Shown here: piece by piece, positions 52,573 through 62,575 of the stretch | Numbering within the stretch: position 1 is the stretch's first letter | Layout of the letters: the number at the start of each line of letters is the position of its first letter | Assembly (NCBI RefSeq): GCF_028858515.1 | Contig: NZ_JAPJZJ010000001.1 | Span: 620,001-684,000, forward strand | Direction: 5' to 3' | Length of the DNA stretch: 64,000 bases | Origin: Aurantiacibacter sp. D1-12 | GTDB taxonomy: Bacteria; Pseudomonadota; Alphaproteobacteria; Sphingomonadales; Sphingomonadaceae | Made by a program: the position numbers and the translations under genes | The notes under the pieces: model-generated | What the model saw: the letters and a program-made list of their open reading frames with translations, nothing else | Databases searched by the model: none | What the model was told of the DNA's origin: nothing

Positions 52573-52588
52573 TCAGTATTCTCCTGTC

Positions 52589-54826
52589 TCAATCATTGCC
52601 CGCCTCTGCCGCATCAAGGTGATCACCCGGATGAACGGCGAAGCGGAGTGTTGCGCGGGTACCCTCACCTTCGCTCCCCGCAGCGAAGGCGAGTTCTCCG
52701 CCGTGTTCTTCGACAATCTTTTTCACGATAGCGAGGCCGAGCCCGGTGCCCTTCTCCCGCGTCGTAACGTAAGGCTCGATCACGTTGACCCCGCCTTGCG
52801 GCAGACCCACGCCATTATCTTCGACTTCGATCTGCATGAATTCACCTTTCATGCTGACCGAGAGCGCGATCTTGCCACGCCAATCCGGTTCCGCATCGCG
52901 GCCGCGTGTGTCGATGGCCTCCGCCGCATTCTTCAGAACATTGGTCATGGCCTGACCAAGCTGGTGCCGATCGCATTCGATGGGCGGAACGTCGCTGTCG
53001 GTGGTAAAGCGATAGGTGATCTCAGGGTGCGCGACCTCTTGCAGGAACAATGCCTGTCGCACCAAATCAACCGCGTCTTCCTGCCGGAAAACAGGCTTGG
53101 GCAAACGTGCAAAGCTTGAAAATTCGTCCACCATCTTGCGCAGGTCACCCACCTGCCGGATGATCGTACCGGTCAGCTCGTCGAACAGCTCGCTATCTTG
53201 CTCGATCTGCTTGCCATAGCGGCGCTTCAATCGCTCGGTCGCGAGCTGGATCGGGGTGAGCGGATTCTTGATTTCGTGCGCGATACGGCGCGCAACGTCC
53301 GACCAGGCAGCCTGTCGCTGGTCGAGCAACTGGCGGGTGATATCCTCGAAGGTAATCACCATGCCCTCGGTCGCAGGCGAGAGCTGCACGGCGAGCGTAA
53401 GAAGATCGGTGCCACGGTTGTACTGGATGATTTCGCTGAGAGATCCGTCTTTCACCAGCTGTGCCAGCTGCGGCACAGCATCGCCCAGCTTCTCGCCAAC
53501 GAGGTCGTGATCCGCCTGCTCGAACAGCAATTGCTGTGCCGAGCTGTTCATCAGCGCAATACGCCCTTCCCCGTCGAGCGAAATTATGCCCGCAGTAATG
53601 GACTCAAGCACCGCTTCCATAAACGCACGGCGCTCGGCGAGCTGGTGGTTGGCACCAAGCAATTCGTCCGTCTGCCGCTCGATCTGCGAGGACATGCGGT
53701 TGAAGGCACGGCCGAGAAGGCCAATCTCGTCCTGCTTTCCGATCCGGCCCGATACACGCATGGCATAGTTACCGCTGCCGATCTCTCCCGCTGCATCAGC
53801 AAGTTCAGCAAGAGGCTTCACCTGACGGTCAGCAAAGCGAAGAGCCGCCCACACAGCGATGCCGACGAGTGCGAGACTGACGAAGAAGAGGGCGACATTG
53901 AATTGGAGCTGCAGGACACGGGCGCGGTCGGTAAAATCGGCATATGATTCGACCGTATCTTGGGCCTGTAAGTAGAGGCGCGTCGCTTCAGGTTGAGCAT
54001 TTCGCGCTACATAAAGATACGCGTCCGACGCCCGGTCCAATAGGGTTATAGCTTCAATCTGCTCCAGGTTCGCGCGAGCAACAAAAGCCGTACCCTCGTC
54101 AAGAGCTTCCATGTCTTCGGGAGTTACACGCAAACGTTCGCGGTCATCCTCAGGATCCAGCATGAATACCAAACGCGCATCACCATCTTGTGATCGGCGA
54201 TAGATACTCGCTTCACTCAATTCGCGCGTATAGGTTTGTTGCAAGACTTGATTGTAGAACTCCGGGCTTACAACCGACATTCTTTCAAGGAAAAATCGCA
54301 CGTCGCTGGACATTGCCACGGCATTCATGCCGACTGTGCGCTGATTATCGTTATAGTAGCGCTCGGCGAGCTCGCCCGCATCTTCGATCACACCCCGCGA
54401 GCTACCAGTAAACCAAAAATCGACGCCCGACTGGAATAGAATCGACGCAAACACCGCTACGAATAGAGTCGGAATCGCGGCGATGAGTGAGAAGAAAAAG
54501 ACGAGGTTCACGTGCAAACGGGAGGTTGCGCTCCCAGCCCTCTTAATCGCAATCCGACGGCCCCAAAGCACAACAATACCAAGCGCAGGAATAAGCGTGC
54601 CAAGTAGAAGCGCTGCGGCCTGCTCTGACGGCATAAGCTCAATGCTGTTCGTAAGAGCCGCAATCGTCACGTAGGCGGTAAATGCCATCACCACGAGCGT
54701 GATGACGCAGAGCACTTCAAGCCAAAGGAACAGGTTCATCTTCCGCCCAGCAACCTGCGCGCGCCGCCACCAGCGCGATCTCTTCTGGGTGGAATTCACC
54801 GTATCAGGGGCAGTCGTGCTGGCCAC
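52589..54826 (-). CDS. ntrY: Nitrogen-related sensor histidine kinase NtrY
   Basis: NtrY is a membrane sensor kinase that phosphorylates NtrX. The 745-residue product starts at GTG 54826. It has several N-terminal spans (LEVLCVITLVVMAFTAYVTI near 37, then LLLGTLIPALGIVVLWG and FFFSLIAAIPTLFVAVFAS), a periplasmic domain to about 300, a fourth span and a HAMP domain. A PAS domain follows near 390-500, then HisKA ([20 protein letters not shown], phospho-His near 522) and an HATPase with DNGVGLPQGGVNV and KGTGLGLAIVKKIVEEHGG. It lies 16 bases before ntrX and 58 after ntrC. Confidence 0.94.
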   Translation of the reverse strand: MASTTAPDTVNSTQKRSRWWRRAQVAGRKMNLFLWLEVLCVITLVVMAFTAYVTIAALTNSIELMPSEQAAALLLGTLIPALGIVVLWGRRIAIKRAGSATSRLHVNLVFFFSLIAAIPTLFVAVFASILFQSGVDFWFTGSSRGVIEDAGELAERYYNDNQRTVGMNAVAMSSDVRFFLERMSVVSPEFYNQVLQQTYTRELSEASIYRRSQDGDARLVFMLDPEDDRERLRVTPEDMEALDEGTAFVARANLEQIEAITLLDRASDAYLYVARNAQPEATRLYLQAQDTVESYADFTDRARVLQLQFNVALFFVSLALVGIAVWAALRFADRQVKPLAELADAAGEIGSGNYAMRVSGRIGKQDEIGLLGRAFNRMSSQIERQTDELLGANHQLAERRAFMEAVLESITAGIISLDGEGRIALMNSSAQQLLFEQADHDLVGEKLGDAVPQLAQLVKDGSLSEIIQYNRGTDLLTLAVQLSPATEGMVITFEDITRQLLDQRQAAWSDVARRIAHEIKNPLTPIQLATERLKRRYGKQIEQDSELFDELTGTIIRQVGDLRKMVDEFSSFARLPKPVFRQEDAVDLVRQALFLQEVAHPEITYRFTTDSDVPPIECDRHQLGQAMTNVLKNAAEAIDTRGRDAEPDWRGKIALSVSMKGEFMQIEVEDNGVGLPQGGVNVIEPYVTTREKGTGLGLAIVKKIVEEHGGELAFAAGSEGEGTRATLRFAVHPGDHLDAAEAGND

Positions 54827-54884
54827 GTTGCAAGCTTACAACAACACTGTTGCAGTTTTGCAAGGGCTTTCTGGTGATTTGTCC

Positions 54885-56294
54885 TCATCCGCCGCTGAAC
54901 TGCTCGGGATCGATATCCATATCCTGCAATCGCTTGCGCAGCGTGTTGCGATTGATACCCAGCAATTGGGCGGCCTTCAGCTGATTGCCGTTCGTGCGTG
55001 AGAGCGCGTACTGGAAAACTGGACGTTCCAACTCTGCCAGTGCGCCGTGATAAAGCTCACCCTCGGCGAAATCTTGACGCGCGAGCCATTGGGATACGGC
55101 CTCTCCCACCGATCCTTCGCTATTCGCGGCGGTAGGATCGAGGCCATCACTCAAGAGGCCAGTCAACGCCTGTGCATCGATCACATCCTCTCGTGCAAGC
55201 AATGCCGCACGAAAGATCACGTTGCGCAATTCGCGCACGTTCCCGCGCCAAATATGCGAAGCGAGAATGTCGACAGCGCCGGCCGACAATACCCGTGACG
55301 GCAGCCCCTCCTGCGAAGCGACCGCAAGGAAATGCTTTGCCAACGGCTCTATGTCGGTCGCGCGATCACGCAACGGAGGCAGCTGGATGGGGACAACGTT
55401 CAGCCGGTAGTAGAGGTCTTCACGGAAGCTCCCATCCGCTATCATCGGGGCGAGATCCTTATTGGTCGCCGCGATCACGCGCACATCGACTGCGATTTCC
55501 TGACTGCCCCCGACACGGCGTATCCGGCCCGACTGCAGGGCACGGAGTAACCGGGTCTGCGCCTCGGCAGGCATGTCGCCGATTTCATCTAGGAAAAGCG
55601 TGCCGCCATTCGCCGCTTCAAACTTGCCGATATTGCGCGCGGTCGCGCCGGTGAAAGCACCCTTCTCGTGCCCGAATAGCTCGCTTTCGATCAGCTCGCG
55701 CGGGATAGCGGCAGCGTTCACGGCGACGAACGGGCCAGTTTTGCGACTGCCGAGCTGATGGATAGCCTCGGCCACCAGCTCCTTTCCCGTCCCGCTCTCA
55801 CCCAGAACGAGCACGGACAGGTCATTATTCAGTACGCGGGTGATCAGGCGGTAAACCTCCTGCATTGCTGGACTACGTCCGATGAGCGGCAGCCCCTCTG
55901 GCGGTAGGTCTGGAGCCTCGCCTCCCTTCCCCTTCGAATTGGATGCCTGCACCGCCGCGCGCAGAACTTCGTCCAGATCAAAGGGCTTGGGGAAGTATTC
56001 GAACGCGCCGCGCTCGGTTGCCCGCACGGCGGTGTCGAGCGTGTTTTGCGCCGACAGAATGATTATCGGAAGCTCGGGGTAGAGATCACGCACCTGCCCA
56101 AGCGTTTCGATCCCGTCACCATCAAGCAACATGACATCGGTCAGCATCACATCGTAGGTCTGACCCGCCAGCGCATCATCCCTGCCCTGCACCGTGTCGG
56201 TGGCGTCGACATGGAACCCCTCCGCCTCCAACCCGGCACGAATTACGGTGGCGATGGCGTTGTCATCTTCAACCAGAAGCGCGCGGCGTGTCAT
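54885..56294 (-). CDS. ntrC: Nitrogen regulation response regulator NtrC
   Basis: NtrC activates sigma-54 promoters of nitrogen assimilation. The ATG at 56294 overlaps the ntrB stop and gives 469 residues. Receiver domain: ALLVEDDNA, phospho-Asp53 in VMLTDVMLLDGDG. The AAA+ domain has Walker A GESGTGKE (165-172), an intact GAFTGA (212-217) and Walker B TLFLDEIGDM. The C-terminal Fis domain ends with GNQLKAAQLLGINRNTLRKR. Unlike NtrX in this window it has the complete sigma-54 contact loop. Confidence 0.95.
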   Translation of the reverse strand: MTRRALLVEDDNAIATVIRAGLEAEGFHVDATDTVQGRDDALAGQTYDVMLTDVMLLDGDGIETLGQVRDLYPELPIIILSAQNTLDTAVRATERGAFEYFPKPFDLDEVLRAAVQASNSKGKGGEAPDLPPEGLPLIGRSPAMQEVYRLITRVLNNDLSVLVLGESGTGKELVAEAIHQLGSRKTGPFVAVNAAAIPRELIESELFGHEKGAFTGATARNIGKFEAANGGTLFLDEIGDMPAEAQTRLLRALQSGRIRRVGGSQEIAVDVRVIAATNKDLAPMIADGSFREDLYYRLNVVPIQLPPLRDRATDIEPLAKHFLAVASQEGLPSRVLSAGAVDILASHIWRGNVRELRNVIFRAALLAREDVIDAQALTGLLSDGLDPTAANSEGSVGEAVSQWLARQDFAEGELYHGALAELERPVFQYALSRTNGNQLKAAQLLGINRNTLRKRLQDMDIDPEQFSGG

Positions 56295-57382
56295 GCAGTG
56301 TCCTTTGCGTTGGCGATCGGCAGATGGATGCGGAAATGGGTCCATCCGCCCTTCTCGTCTCTCTCATGGCTCACACGGCCATGCATGTCGCGAACCAGCT
56401 TTTGAACAAGCGCGAGACCGAGCCCCTGCCCATTCGGCTTGCTCGAAACAAAGGGTTCGAAGATGTGATCGTGCAGTGCTGGGTCGATGCCCTGCCCGTT
56501 ATCGCTGATGCGGATCTCGACCGCCAACCTTACCGGTCGGCCGAGGCGGATCACGTTGGTGACGAGCCCGCTCACAAACCTTGTATGAATCTGCACCTGC
56601 GGCTCGGCATGTGACATGGCAGCGTCGCGTGCATTGGCCAACAGGTTGACCAGGACTTGCACCAGAGCGCCCTCACTGGCCAGAACCGGGGGCAGCGAAG
56701 GGTCAAACTCCTCTTTCCATGACAAAACGTCTTCCGATGTCAGCTTTACCGTTGCCAATGCCTGGTGAATGGACTGGTGCAGGTTCACAGGAGCTAATGG
56801 CTCGGCCTGTTCGCGACCTAGCCGCTGCATGCGATCGAGCAGCTGTACGATGCGATCGACTTCGCTGACCACCAGCTCGGTCAGGGAGGCCTCTGCCTTG
56901 CTAACTTTGCGCTCCAAGAGCTGCGCGGCGCCCCGAATTGCTGCCAATGGATTCTTTATCTCGTGAGCTAACACCGCTGGTCCGCGCAGAGCGGGAAGCC
57001 GTTCAAGCTCCTCCATCAGGTCACTCTGGCTGGCATCGGACAGGGTCACGACCCGCCACCCGGGAAATGCAGCTATTGCGGATACGGTCATGTTGCCTCG
57101 CCACTGCTGATCGTTGATTGCGAGATCGAGCCCACGCGCCACAAACTGCGAATCCGGTTTGCTCAGCTCTTCAGCCAAGCGGGGCTGCTCGACCTGAACG
57201 ACATCAAGCAAGTTCTTCCCCACCAGGCGCGGAGCACTGGCGCCAAGAAGCACTTCACCCGCCGGATTCACTTCTTTGATTCCCATGTCTGCTGAAATGA
57301 GAAGCATCGCGAAGCTTAGCCCCGCAATCTGTTCACCCGGTCCCGGCTGCGGGATTGGCACGCCAGAACCCTGTTCGTTCAC
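56291..57382 (-). CDS. ntrB: Nitrogen regulation sensor kinase NtrB
   Basis: NtrB is the soluble PII-controlled kinase and phosphatase of NtrC. The 363-residue product has a PAS domain (about 20-130) and HisKA with [20 protein letters not shown] (phospho-His near 140). The HATPase has [31 protein letters not shown] and [20 protein letters not shown]. It has no membrane spans. It overlaps dusB by 4 bases upstream and ntrC by 4 downstream, giving the dusB-ntrB-ntrC order. Confidence 0.95.
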   Translation of the reverse strand: MNEQGSGVPIPQPGPGEQIAGLSFAMLLISADMGIKEVNPAGEVLLGASAPRLVGKNLLDVVQVEQPRLAEELSKPDSQFVARGLDLAINDQQWRGNMTVSAIAAFPGWRVVTLSDASQSDLMEELERLPALRGPAVLAHEIKNPLAAIRGAAQLLERKVSKAEASLTELVVSEVDRIVQLLDRMQRLGREQAEPLAPVNLHQSIHQALATVKLTSEDVLSWKEEFDPSLPPVLASEGALVQVLVNLLANARDAAMSHAEPQVQIHTRFVSGLVTNVIRLGRPVRLAVEIRISDNGQGIDPALHDHIFEPFVSSKPNGQGLGLALVQKLVRDMHGRVSHERDEKGGWTHFRIHLPIANAKDTA

Positions 57383-58401
57383 GCCGCGCGTCGCCGGATA
57401 AAGGGCTCGTAAAAGCGCTCAAGCTCACCGCGAACCTGATTGGCGTCATCAATGAAATTGACTTTGTTGCGGAAGTCAGCGCTGCCGTGCAGACCCTTGG
57501 TATACCAACCCAGATGCTTGCGGGCGATCTTCACGCCGACATCCTCGCCGTAATGCTCCAGCATTCCGTTGTAGTGCTCGATCAGCGTCTCATACTGCTC
57601 GGCAAAGCTCGGGCTTTCGAGAACTTCGCCGGTCTGCCACCAGTGCATGACCTGACCGAGTAGCCACGGTTTGCCGTAGGCACCGCGTCCGATCATCAGG
57701 CCGTCCGCACCCGATTGTTCGAGCGCTTTTGCAGCATCCGGGATGGAGCAGATATCACCATTGACGATGACCGGAATATCGACCGCGTCTTTCACAGACT
57801 TGATGAACGACCAGTCGGCGTTGCCCTTGTACATCTGGTTGCGCGTTCGACCGTGAACTGTGACAAGCTTCACGCCCAGATCTTCAGCAATATGGGCGAG
57901 CTCAGGCGCGTTGAGGCTTGCATGGTCCCAGCCCATCCGCATCTTGACCGTAACTGGGACGTCGACAGCTTTTACCGTCGCTTCCATCAGCTTGGTGGCG
58001 AGCGGAACCTCCCGCATCAGCGCGCTGCCGGCGAACTGTCCTACGACCTTGCGCACCGGGCAACCAAAGTTGATGTCGATGATCGCCGCTCCCTGATCTT
58101 CGCTCAGCTTGGCAGCATCGGCCATACTCTGCGGATCGCAGCCAACGAGCTGCATCGACACAGGGTCTTCGCTTTCGTGCCAGCGCGCCTTCTGGATCGA
58201 TTGGCGCGTTTCGCGGATCGCAGCCTCGCTCGCGATCATCTCGGTCACATTGAGCCCGCTGCCATAGCGTCGCACCAGTTGACGGAACGGCATATCCGTC
58301 ACGCCCGTCATCGGGGCAAGCACGACCGGGCAGTCGATCCGGATCGGACCAACTTCGATCGGCGTGACCGGTGGAGGAGGAGGATTCAGCGTGTCGCTCA
58401 T
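57379..58401 (-). CDS. dusB: tRNA-dihydrouridine synthase B (NifR3)
   Basis: DusB is a flavoenzyme that reduces uridine to dihydrouridine in tRNA. The 340 residues have the DUS signature [20 protein letters not shown] near residue 30. The active-site Cys is in [20 protein letters not shown] near 105, followed by [19 protein letters not shown] near 144, [17 protein letters not shown] near 171 and [19 protein letters not shown] near 224. It is first in the ntr operon, as is normal in alphaproteobacteria (nifR3-ntrBC). It is divergent from ispDF. Confidence 0.94.
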   Translation of the reverse strand: MSDTLNPPPPPVTPIEVGPIRIDCPVVLAPMTGVTDMPFRQLVRRYGSGLNVTEMIASEAAIRETRQSIQKARWHESEDPVSMQLVGCDPQSMADAAKLSEDQGAAIIDINFGCPVRKVVGQFAGSALMREVPLATKLMEATVKAVDVPVTVKMRMGWDHASLNAPELAHIAEDLGVKLVTVHGRTRNQMYKGNADWSFIKSVKDAVDIPVIVNGDICSIPDAAKALEQSGADGLMIGRGAYGKPWLLGQVMHWWQTGEVLESPSFAEQYETLIEHYNGMLEHYGEDVGVKIARKHLGWYTKGLHGSADFRNKVNFIDDANQVRGELERFYEPFIRRRAA

Positions 58402-58406
58402 ATGTG

Positions 58407-58423
58407 TGCCTAATATTTAGGCA
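58407..58423. promoter_or_regulatory. 17-bp inverted repeat in dusB/ispDF divergent region
   Basis: TGCCTAA at 58407-58413 and TTAGGCA at 58417-58423 are perfect inverted arms around TAT. The element is 6 bases upstream of the dusB ATG and 53 bases upstream of the ispDF ATG, in a gap of only 74 bases that must hold both promoters. A dimeric repressor site is possible, but no regulator is assigned. Confidence 0.5.
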
Positions 58424-58475
58424 GCCGCATAGTGGATTGCGGGGCGCGGCTCAAGCAGCTAGCGCGCTTTGCGTC

Positions 58476-59642
58476 ATGCATAGCAATTCGGGCCAAGTCC
58501 CGCCTTTCTCTGCGATTATCGTTGCTGCCGGCAAGGGCTTGCGCGCAGGTCAGCCGATTCCGAAGCAATTTGCCGGTTGGAATGGCAAGCCCGTGGTACG
58601 CCATTCCGCGGAACACTTCGCCGCAGCTGGCGCAGCAGAAATCATTGTCGCCATTCCCGAAGGCGCAGATGAAGTTGCCAGCTCGTGCCTCAGCGGGATT
58701 GCGAGTGTTCGACTGATCACCGGAGGAGCCACGCGACAAGAAAGCGTCAGAATTGCACTAGAAGCGCTGGAGGAAACCACGCCAGACACGGTTCTGATCC
58801 ATGACGCTGCCAGACCTGACCTGCCCCAACCGGTGATTGAACACCTGCTCGCAGCCATGGAAGAGCATGAGGGAGCAATTCCCGTGCTTCCGGTGGTCGA
58901 CAGCATGGTCCGAGCAGAAAACAATCGTATGGCGGGCGATGCGAAACGTGATGAGCTGCGTCGCGTTCAAACGCCCCAGGCATTCCGGTATGGATCCATT
59001 ATGGCGGCGCACCGGGCTTGGATCGGCGAAAGCACTGCCGGAGACGACGCACAGGTGCTCGTTGCCGCAGGAAAAGAGGTCGCGCTGGTTGTGGGTGACG
59101 AGCGGCTCAAGAAACTGACTTACGCAGAGGACTTTATGGCTCCACAAGCCCCCTTCCCCGCGCTCCGCATGGGCACCGGATTCGACGTCCACCGGCTTGC
59201 CGAGGGTGAAGAACTCTGGCTGTGCGGAATCAAGATCGATCACGACAAGGGCCTTGCCGGACACAGCGACGCCGATGTCGGCCTACACGCAGTGGTGGAT
59301 GCAATCCTTGGTGCCTGCGCGCAAGGTGATATCGGAGACCATTTTCCACCAAGCGATCCGCAATGGAAGGGAGCGCCTTCCTCTCGCTTCGTCGAACACG
59401 CCGTCAAAGTCGCTGCTGATGCCGGATGGGCAGTCAGTAACGTTGACCTCACGCTCATCTGTGAAGCCCCGAAGATCGGCCCGCATCGCGAAGCCATGCG
59501 AACACGGCTTGCGGAACTGCTTGGTCTTGAAACGAACCAAGTAAACGTCAAAGCGACTACAACCGAGAAGCTCGGTTTCACCGGACGCGGCGAAGGCATA
59601 GCTGCGCAGGCGGCGGCAACATTGATGGCGAGTGCCCCATGA
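58476..59642 (+). CDS. ispDF: Bifunctional IspD-IspF enzyme
   Basis: A fused enzyme for two non-consecutive steps of the MEP isoprenoid pathway. The ATG at 58476 gives 388 residues; the upstream in-frame part lies across the divergent promoter. The N-terminal IspD half has AIIVAAGKGLRAGQPIPKQF near residue 13, VLIHDAARPDLPQPV near 107 and RVQTPQAFRYG near 165. The C-terminal IspF half starts near 231 with MGTGFDVHRLAEGEELWLC, then GHSDADVGLHAVVDAILGA and GDIGDHFPPSDPQWKGA with the zinc ligands. The fusion is well known in Alphaproteobacteria. It overlaps pncC by 4 bases. Confidence 0.96.
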   Translation: MHSNSGQVPPFSAIIVAAGKGLRAGQPIPKQFAGWNGKPVVRHSAEHFAAAGAAEIIVAIPEGADEVASSCLSGIASVRLITGGATRQESVRIALEALEETTPDTVLIHDAARPDLPQPVIEHLLAAMEEHEGAIPVLPVVDSMVRAENNRMAGDAKRDELRRVQTPQAFRYGSIMAAHRAWIGESTAGDDAQVLVAAGKEVALVVGDERLKKLTYAEDFMAPQAPFPALRMGTGFDVHRLAEGEELWLCGIKIDHDKGLAGHSDADVGLHAVVDAILGACAQGDIGDHFPPSDPQWKGAPSSRFVEHAVKVAADAGWAVSNVDLTLICEAPKIGPHREAMRTRLAELLGLETNQVNVKATTTEKLGFTGRGEGIAAQAAATLMASAP

Positions 59643-60136
59643 GCGAAAGCATTCTCCCCGAACAAGTGTTCAAACTCGCCAAGCGGGTTGTCGAAGAAAA
59701 CACCAAGGCTGGCCGCAAGATCGTACTCGCGGAAAGTTGCACCGGCGGGCTTGTGGCCGCGGCTATAACCGAGATAGCCGGCAGCTCTGCCGTGCTGGAT
59801 CGCAGCTTTGTCACCTATTCCAACGAGGCGAAGCAGGTCGATCTTGGCGTGCCTTCGGATATCATCGAAGCGTTTGGCGCTGTCTCGATTGCCACGGCAT
59901 TCGCAATGGCGAAAGGCGCGCTTGATCGCAGCAATGCCGATGTCGCCGTAGCGATTAGCGGGATTGCTGGCCCCGGTGGTGGATCAGACCTGAAGCCCGT
60001 CGGCACAGTCGTCTTCGCTCGGGCTATTCGCAGCGAGGAAGAACCCATGGCTGACGAGCGTCTGTTCGAAGGCGAGAATCGCGCCGGAGTTCGGCGTCAA
60101 GCAACGTTGGTAGCGCTGGAGCTATTGCTGCCGTAG
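59639..60136 (+). CDS. pncC: Nicotinamide-nucleotide amidohydrolase PncC (CinA C-terminal domain)
   Basis: PncC hydrolyses NMN to nicotinate mononucleotide in NAD recycling. The 165-residue product is the stand-alone CinA C-terminal domain: KIVLAESCTGGLVAAAITE near residue 27 has the catalytic Ser-Cys-Thr region, LDRSFVTYSNEAKQVDLGVP near 53, and ISGIAGPGGGSDLKPVGTV near 110. The CinA N-terminal (COG1058) domain is not attached. It overlaps ispDF at its start. Its last 40 bases overlap the convergent RatA-like gene. Confidence 0.92.
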   Translation: MSESILPEQVFKLAKRVVEENTKAGRKIVLAESCTGGLVAAAITEIAGSSAVLDRSFVTYSNEAKQVDLGVPSDIIEAFGAVSIATAFAMAKGALDRSNADVAVAISGIAGPGGGSDLKPVGTVVFARAIRSEEEPMADERLFEGENRAGVRRQATLVALELLLP

Positions 60137-60558
60137 AGGTCGGCGGCACGCGCCTCGAACGCGGCTACCATCTTGCGGAAGGCACGGTCGATATACTGGC
60201 CAGCCAGCGTTTCAAACATGAGGTTCTTAAAGGTGAAGTCGACGCAGAAGTCGATCTCGCAGGCCCCCTCACCCACGTTGCGGAAAGTCCAGTTGTTGTC
60301 GAGATCGCGCAAAGGACCATCGACGTAGTGCACGTTGATCGTGTTCGGGCGATCTTTGACTACCTTCGAAGTGAACTTCTCTCGCAGCGCCTTGAAACCG
60401 ACAAGCATGTCGGCAGTCATCTCTGTGTCGCTATCCTTGCGAACACGTGTTGCGACAACCCACGGGAGGAACTCGGGGTACTTGTCCACGTCGGCAACAA
60501 GGTCGAACATCTGTTCGGCCGTGTAGGGAAGCTGCCGGGTCTCGCGGATTGAAGGCAT
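60097..60558 (-). CDS. RatA/Coq10 family START-domain protein
   Basis: The 153-residue protein has the polyketide-cyclase/START fold of the RatA and Coq10 family: RQLPYTAEQMFDLVADVDKY near residue 8, FLPWVVATRVRKDSDTEMTA and LVGFKALREKFTSKVVKDRP near 51. It ends in ETLAGQYIDRAFRKMVAAFE. Coq10 members bind ubiquinone and support respiration, while E. coli RatA was described as affecting 50S association; the family name toxin is not proven for alphaproteobacteria. Its stop region overlaps pncC by 40 bases, and its start abuts the lipA stop (shared base). Confidence 0.88.
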   Translation of the reverse strand: MPSIRETRQLPYTAEQMFDLVADVDKYPEFLPWVVATRVRKDSDTEMTADMLVGFKALREKFTSKVVKDRPNTINVHYVDGPLRDLDNNWTFRNVGEGACEIDFCVDFTFKNLMFETLAGQYIDRAFRKMVAAFEARAADLYGSNSSSATNVA

Positions 60559-61508
60559 CAGGCGGTCTTGGCAGCAGCTTTCGCCAGCTTGGCTTCGCGG
60601 GCAGCCTTCATTTCGGCGAAATCGTCACCCGCATGATAGCTGGAGCGCGTGAGCGGAGTTGAAGCAACCTGCAGAAAGCCCTTCGCTCGCGCAATCGCAC
60701 CATAGGCATCGAACGCCTTCGGCGTGACGAATTCCTCGACGTTCGCATGCTTTGGCGTTGGCTGCAGATACTGACCCATCGTCATGAAATCGACGTCAGC
60801 GCTGCGCATGTCGTCCATCACCTGGTGGACTTCGAGCCGCTGCTCACCCAGCCCAAGCATGATGCCGGACTTTGTAAAGATCATCGGATCATGGCTCTTC
60901 ACTTCCTCGAGCAGCCGCAGCGAAGCGTAGTAGCGAGCGCCGGGACGGATCGTCGGATACAGGCGCGGCACAGTCTCGAGGTTATGGTTGTAAACGTCTG
61001 GTCCAGCCTCACAAATCGCCTCGACAGCAGGACGCATCTTACCGCGGAAATCGGGCGTCAGGATTTCGATCGTCGTATCCGGCGTCTCACGGCGAAGCGC
61101 CTTGATCACCTTCACGAACTGGCCCGCGCCGCCATCGGGAAGATCGTCACGATCAACGCTGGTGATGACAATGTGTTCGAGCCCCATCTTGCCCGCAGCA
61201 ACCGCTACGTTTTCCGGTTCCATCGGATCAACAATGCGCGGCATGCCTGTTTTCACATTACAAAAGGCACAGGCACGCGTGCAGACGTCCCCCAGAATCA
61301 TCACGGTGGCGTGCTTCTTAGTCCAGCACTCGCCGATATTGGGGCACGCAGCCTCTTCGCAGACTGTGTTGAGATTGAGGTCGCGCATGAGCTTGCGCGT
61401 CTCGTGATAGCCCTTCGAAACGGGGGCTTTCACACGGATCCAGTCCGGCTTACGCTGACGCGCCGGACGTTCGCCCTCGGGCTGCGGAGGATTGGACAGA
61501 TCAGTCAT
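60558..61508 (-). CDS. lipA: Lipoyl synthase
   Basis: LipA inserts two sulfurs into octanoyl-lipoyl domains using radical SAM chemistry. The start is ATG 61508 ([12 protein letters not shown]); a GTG at 61520 is possible. The 316 residues hold the auxiliary cluster motif [12 protein letters not shown] (CxxxxCxxxxxC), the radical SAM cluster CTRACAFC and the conserved C-terminal [33 protein letters not shown] and the [14 protein letters not shown] block are also typical. Its product matures the PdhC and other E2 lipoyl domains, linking it to pdhC and lpdA here. Confidence 0.96.
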   Translation of the reverse strand: MTDLSNPPQPEGERPARQRKPDWIRVKAPVSKGYHETRKLMRDLNLNTVCEEAACPNIGECWTKKHATVMILGDVCTRACAFCNVKTGMPRIVDPMEPENVAVAAGKMGLEHIVITSVDRDDLPDGGAGQFVKVIKALRRETPDTTIEILTPDFRGKMRPAVEAICEAGPDVYNHNLETVPRLYPTIRPGARYYASLRLLEEVKSHDPMIFTKSGIMLGLGEQRLEVHQVMDDMRSADVDFMTMGQYLQPTPKHANVEEFVTPKAFDAYGAIARAKGFLQVASTPLTRSSYHAGDDFAEMKAAREAKLAKAAAKTA

Positions 61509-61591
61509 TTCGCAGCCCACTTAGTGAACAGTCAGGATAACCGCAATGGGGGTGCTTGCCCTCATTCGTGTGCTCGCATAAGTGAGCGCAC

Positions 61592-62575
61592 ATGGACGCG
61601 ATGGGCATACAGGCACTGACCTCTCCGGTAGTGCTCTTTTTCGTACTCGGATTGCTTGCAGCTTTTGCCCGATCCGATCTCGCCATCCCGGAAGCAATTG
61701 CAAAGGGCATGTCGCTCTACCTAATGGCTGCGATCGGTCTGAAAGGCGGCATTGAAGTCGCCGAGTCCGGCTTGGATGGAACGGTCCTCGCAGCTCTAGC
61801 AGCGGGTATTGGTGCCGGCTTTATCATGCCGCTGTATGCCTATTGGATACTCAAGGGCTTTGGGAAGCTGGATCGAATCAATGCCGGCGCGGTCGCTGCG
61901 CATTATGGTTCAATTAGCGTTGTAACGTTCGTAACGGCCATCGAGATCTTTGAACTGCAGGGAAATCCACCCGAAGGATACATGGTCGCGGTTATGGCGA
62001 CGATGGAAAGTCCTGCAATTCTTGCAGGTCTTCTTCTCGCCAGGGGCGCTGGTTCGAACGAAGATCAAAGTACCAAAGAGCTGCTGCACGAAGTGCTGTT
62101 CAATGCCTCGGTGGTGCTGTTGCTCGGTGCATTCGCGATCGGCTGGATCGCTGGACCAGAAGGCTTCTCGGACGTGGAGCCATTCTTCGGCGCCATGTTC
62201 AAGGGAGTGCTCTGCATCTTCCTCCTCGACATGGGCTTGATAGCAGCCAGGCGAATAATGGACTCGCGTGCACTCACCTGGAGACTGGTGGCAATCGCAA
62301 TTGCCCTTCCCTTGGTAAACGGCGTGATCGGCACAGCATTGGGCGCAAGCATCGGCCTCGATACAGGTTCAGCAGCAGCGCTCGGAGTGTTGTGCGCCAG
62401 TGCAAGCTACATCGCAGTTCCGGCGGCGATGCGTATGGCGCTGCCCGAAGCGGACCCGGGCGTCTACCTCACCATGTCGTTATCCATTACATTTCCCTTC
62501 AACGTCCTTATCAATATCGGATTGATTGGCGCGCTAGCGGTGATGATGACCGGTAACGGAGCAGCGGTACCATGA
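61592..62575 (+). CDS. sbtA: SbtA-type sodium-dependent bicarbonate transporter
   Basis: SbtA takes up HCO3- with Na+. The 327-residue product shows the family N-terminus SPVVLFFVLGLLAAFARSDL and AIPEAIAKGMSLYLMAAIGLKGG near residue 31. The two five-span halves typical of SbtA are visible. AHYGSISVVTFVTAIEIFEL near 109 and ALGVLCASASYIAVPAAMRM near 266 match the two substrate-binding repeats. Its TGA overlaps the sbtB ATG (ATGA). A carbonic anhydrase follows. In cyanobacteria SbtA is part of the CO2-concentrating mechanism; here it may feed anaplerotic carboxylation, which is inference. Confidence 0.9.
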   Translation: MDAMGIQALTSPVVLFFVLGLLAAFARSDLAIPEAIAKGMSLYLMAAIGLKGGIEVAESGLDGTVLAALAAGIGAGFIMPLYAYWILKGFGKLDRINAGAVAAHYGSISVVTFVTAIEIFELQGNPPEGYMVAVMATMESPAILAGLLLARGAGSNEDQSTKELLHEVLFNASVVLLLGAFAIGWIAGPEGFSDVEPFFGAMFKGVLCIFLLDMGLIAARRIMDSRALTWRLVAIAIALPLVNGVIGTALGASIGLDTGSAAALGVLCASASYIAVPAAMRMALPEADPGVYLTMSLSITFPFNVLINIGLIGALAVMMTGNGAAVP

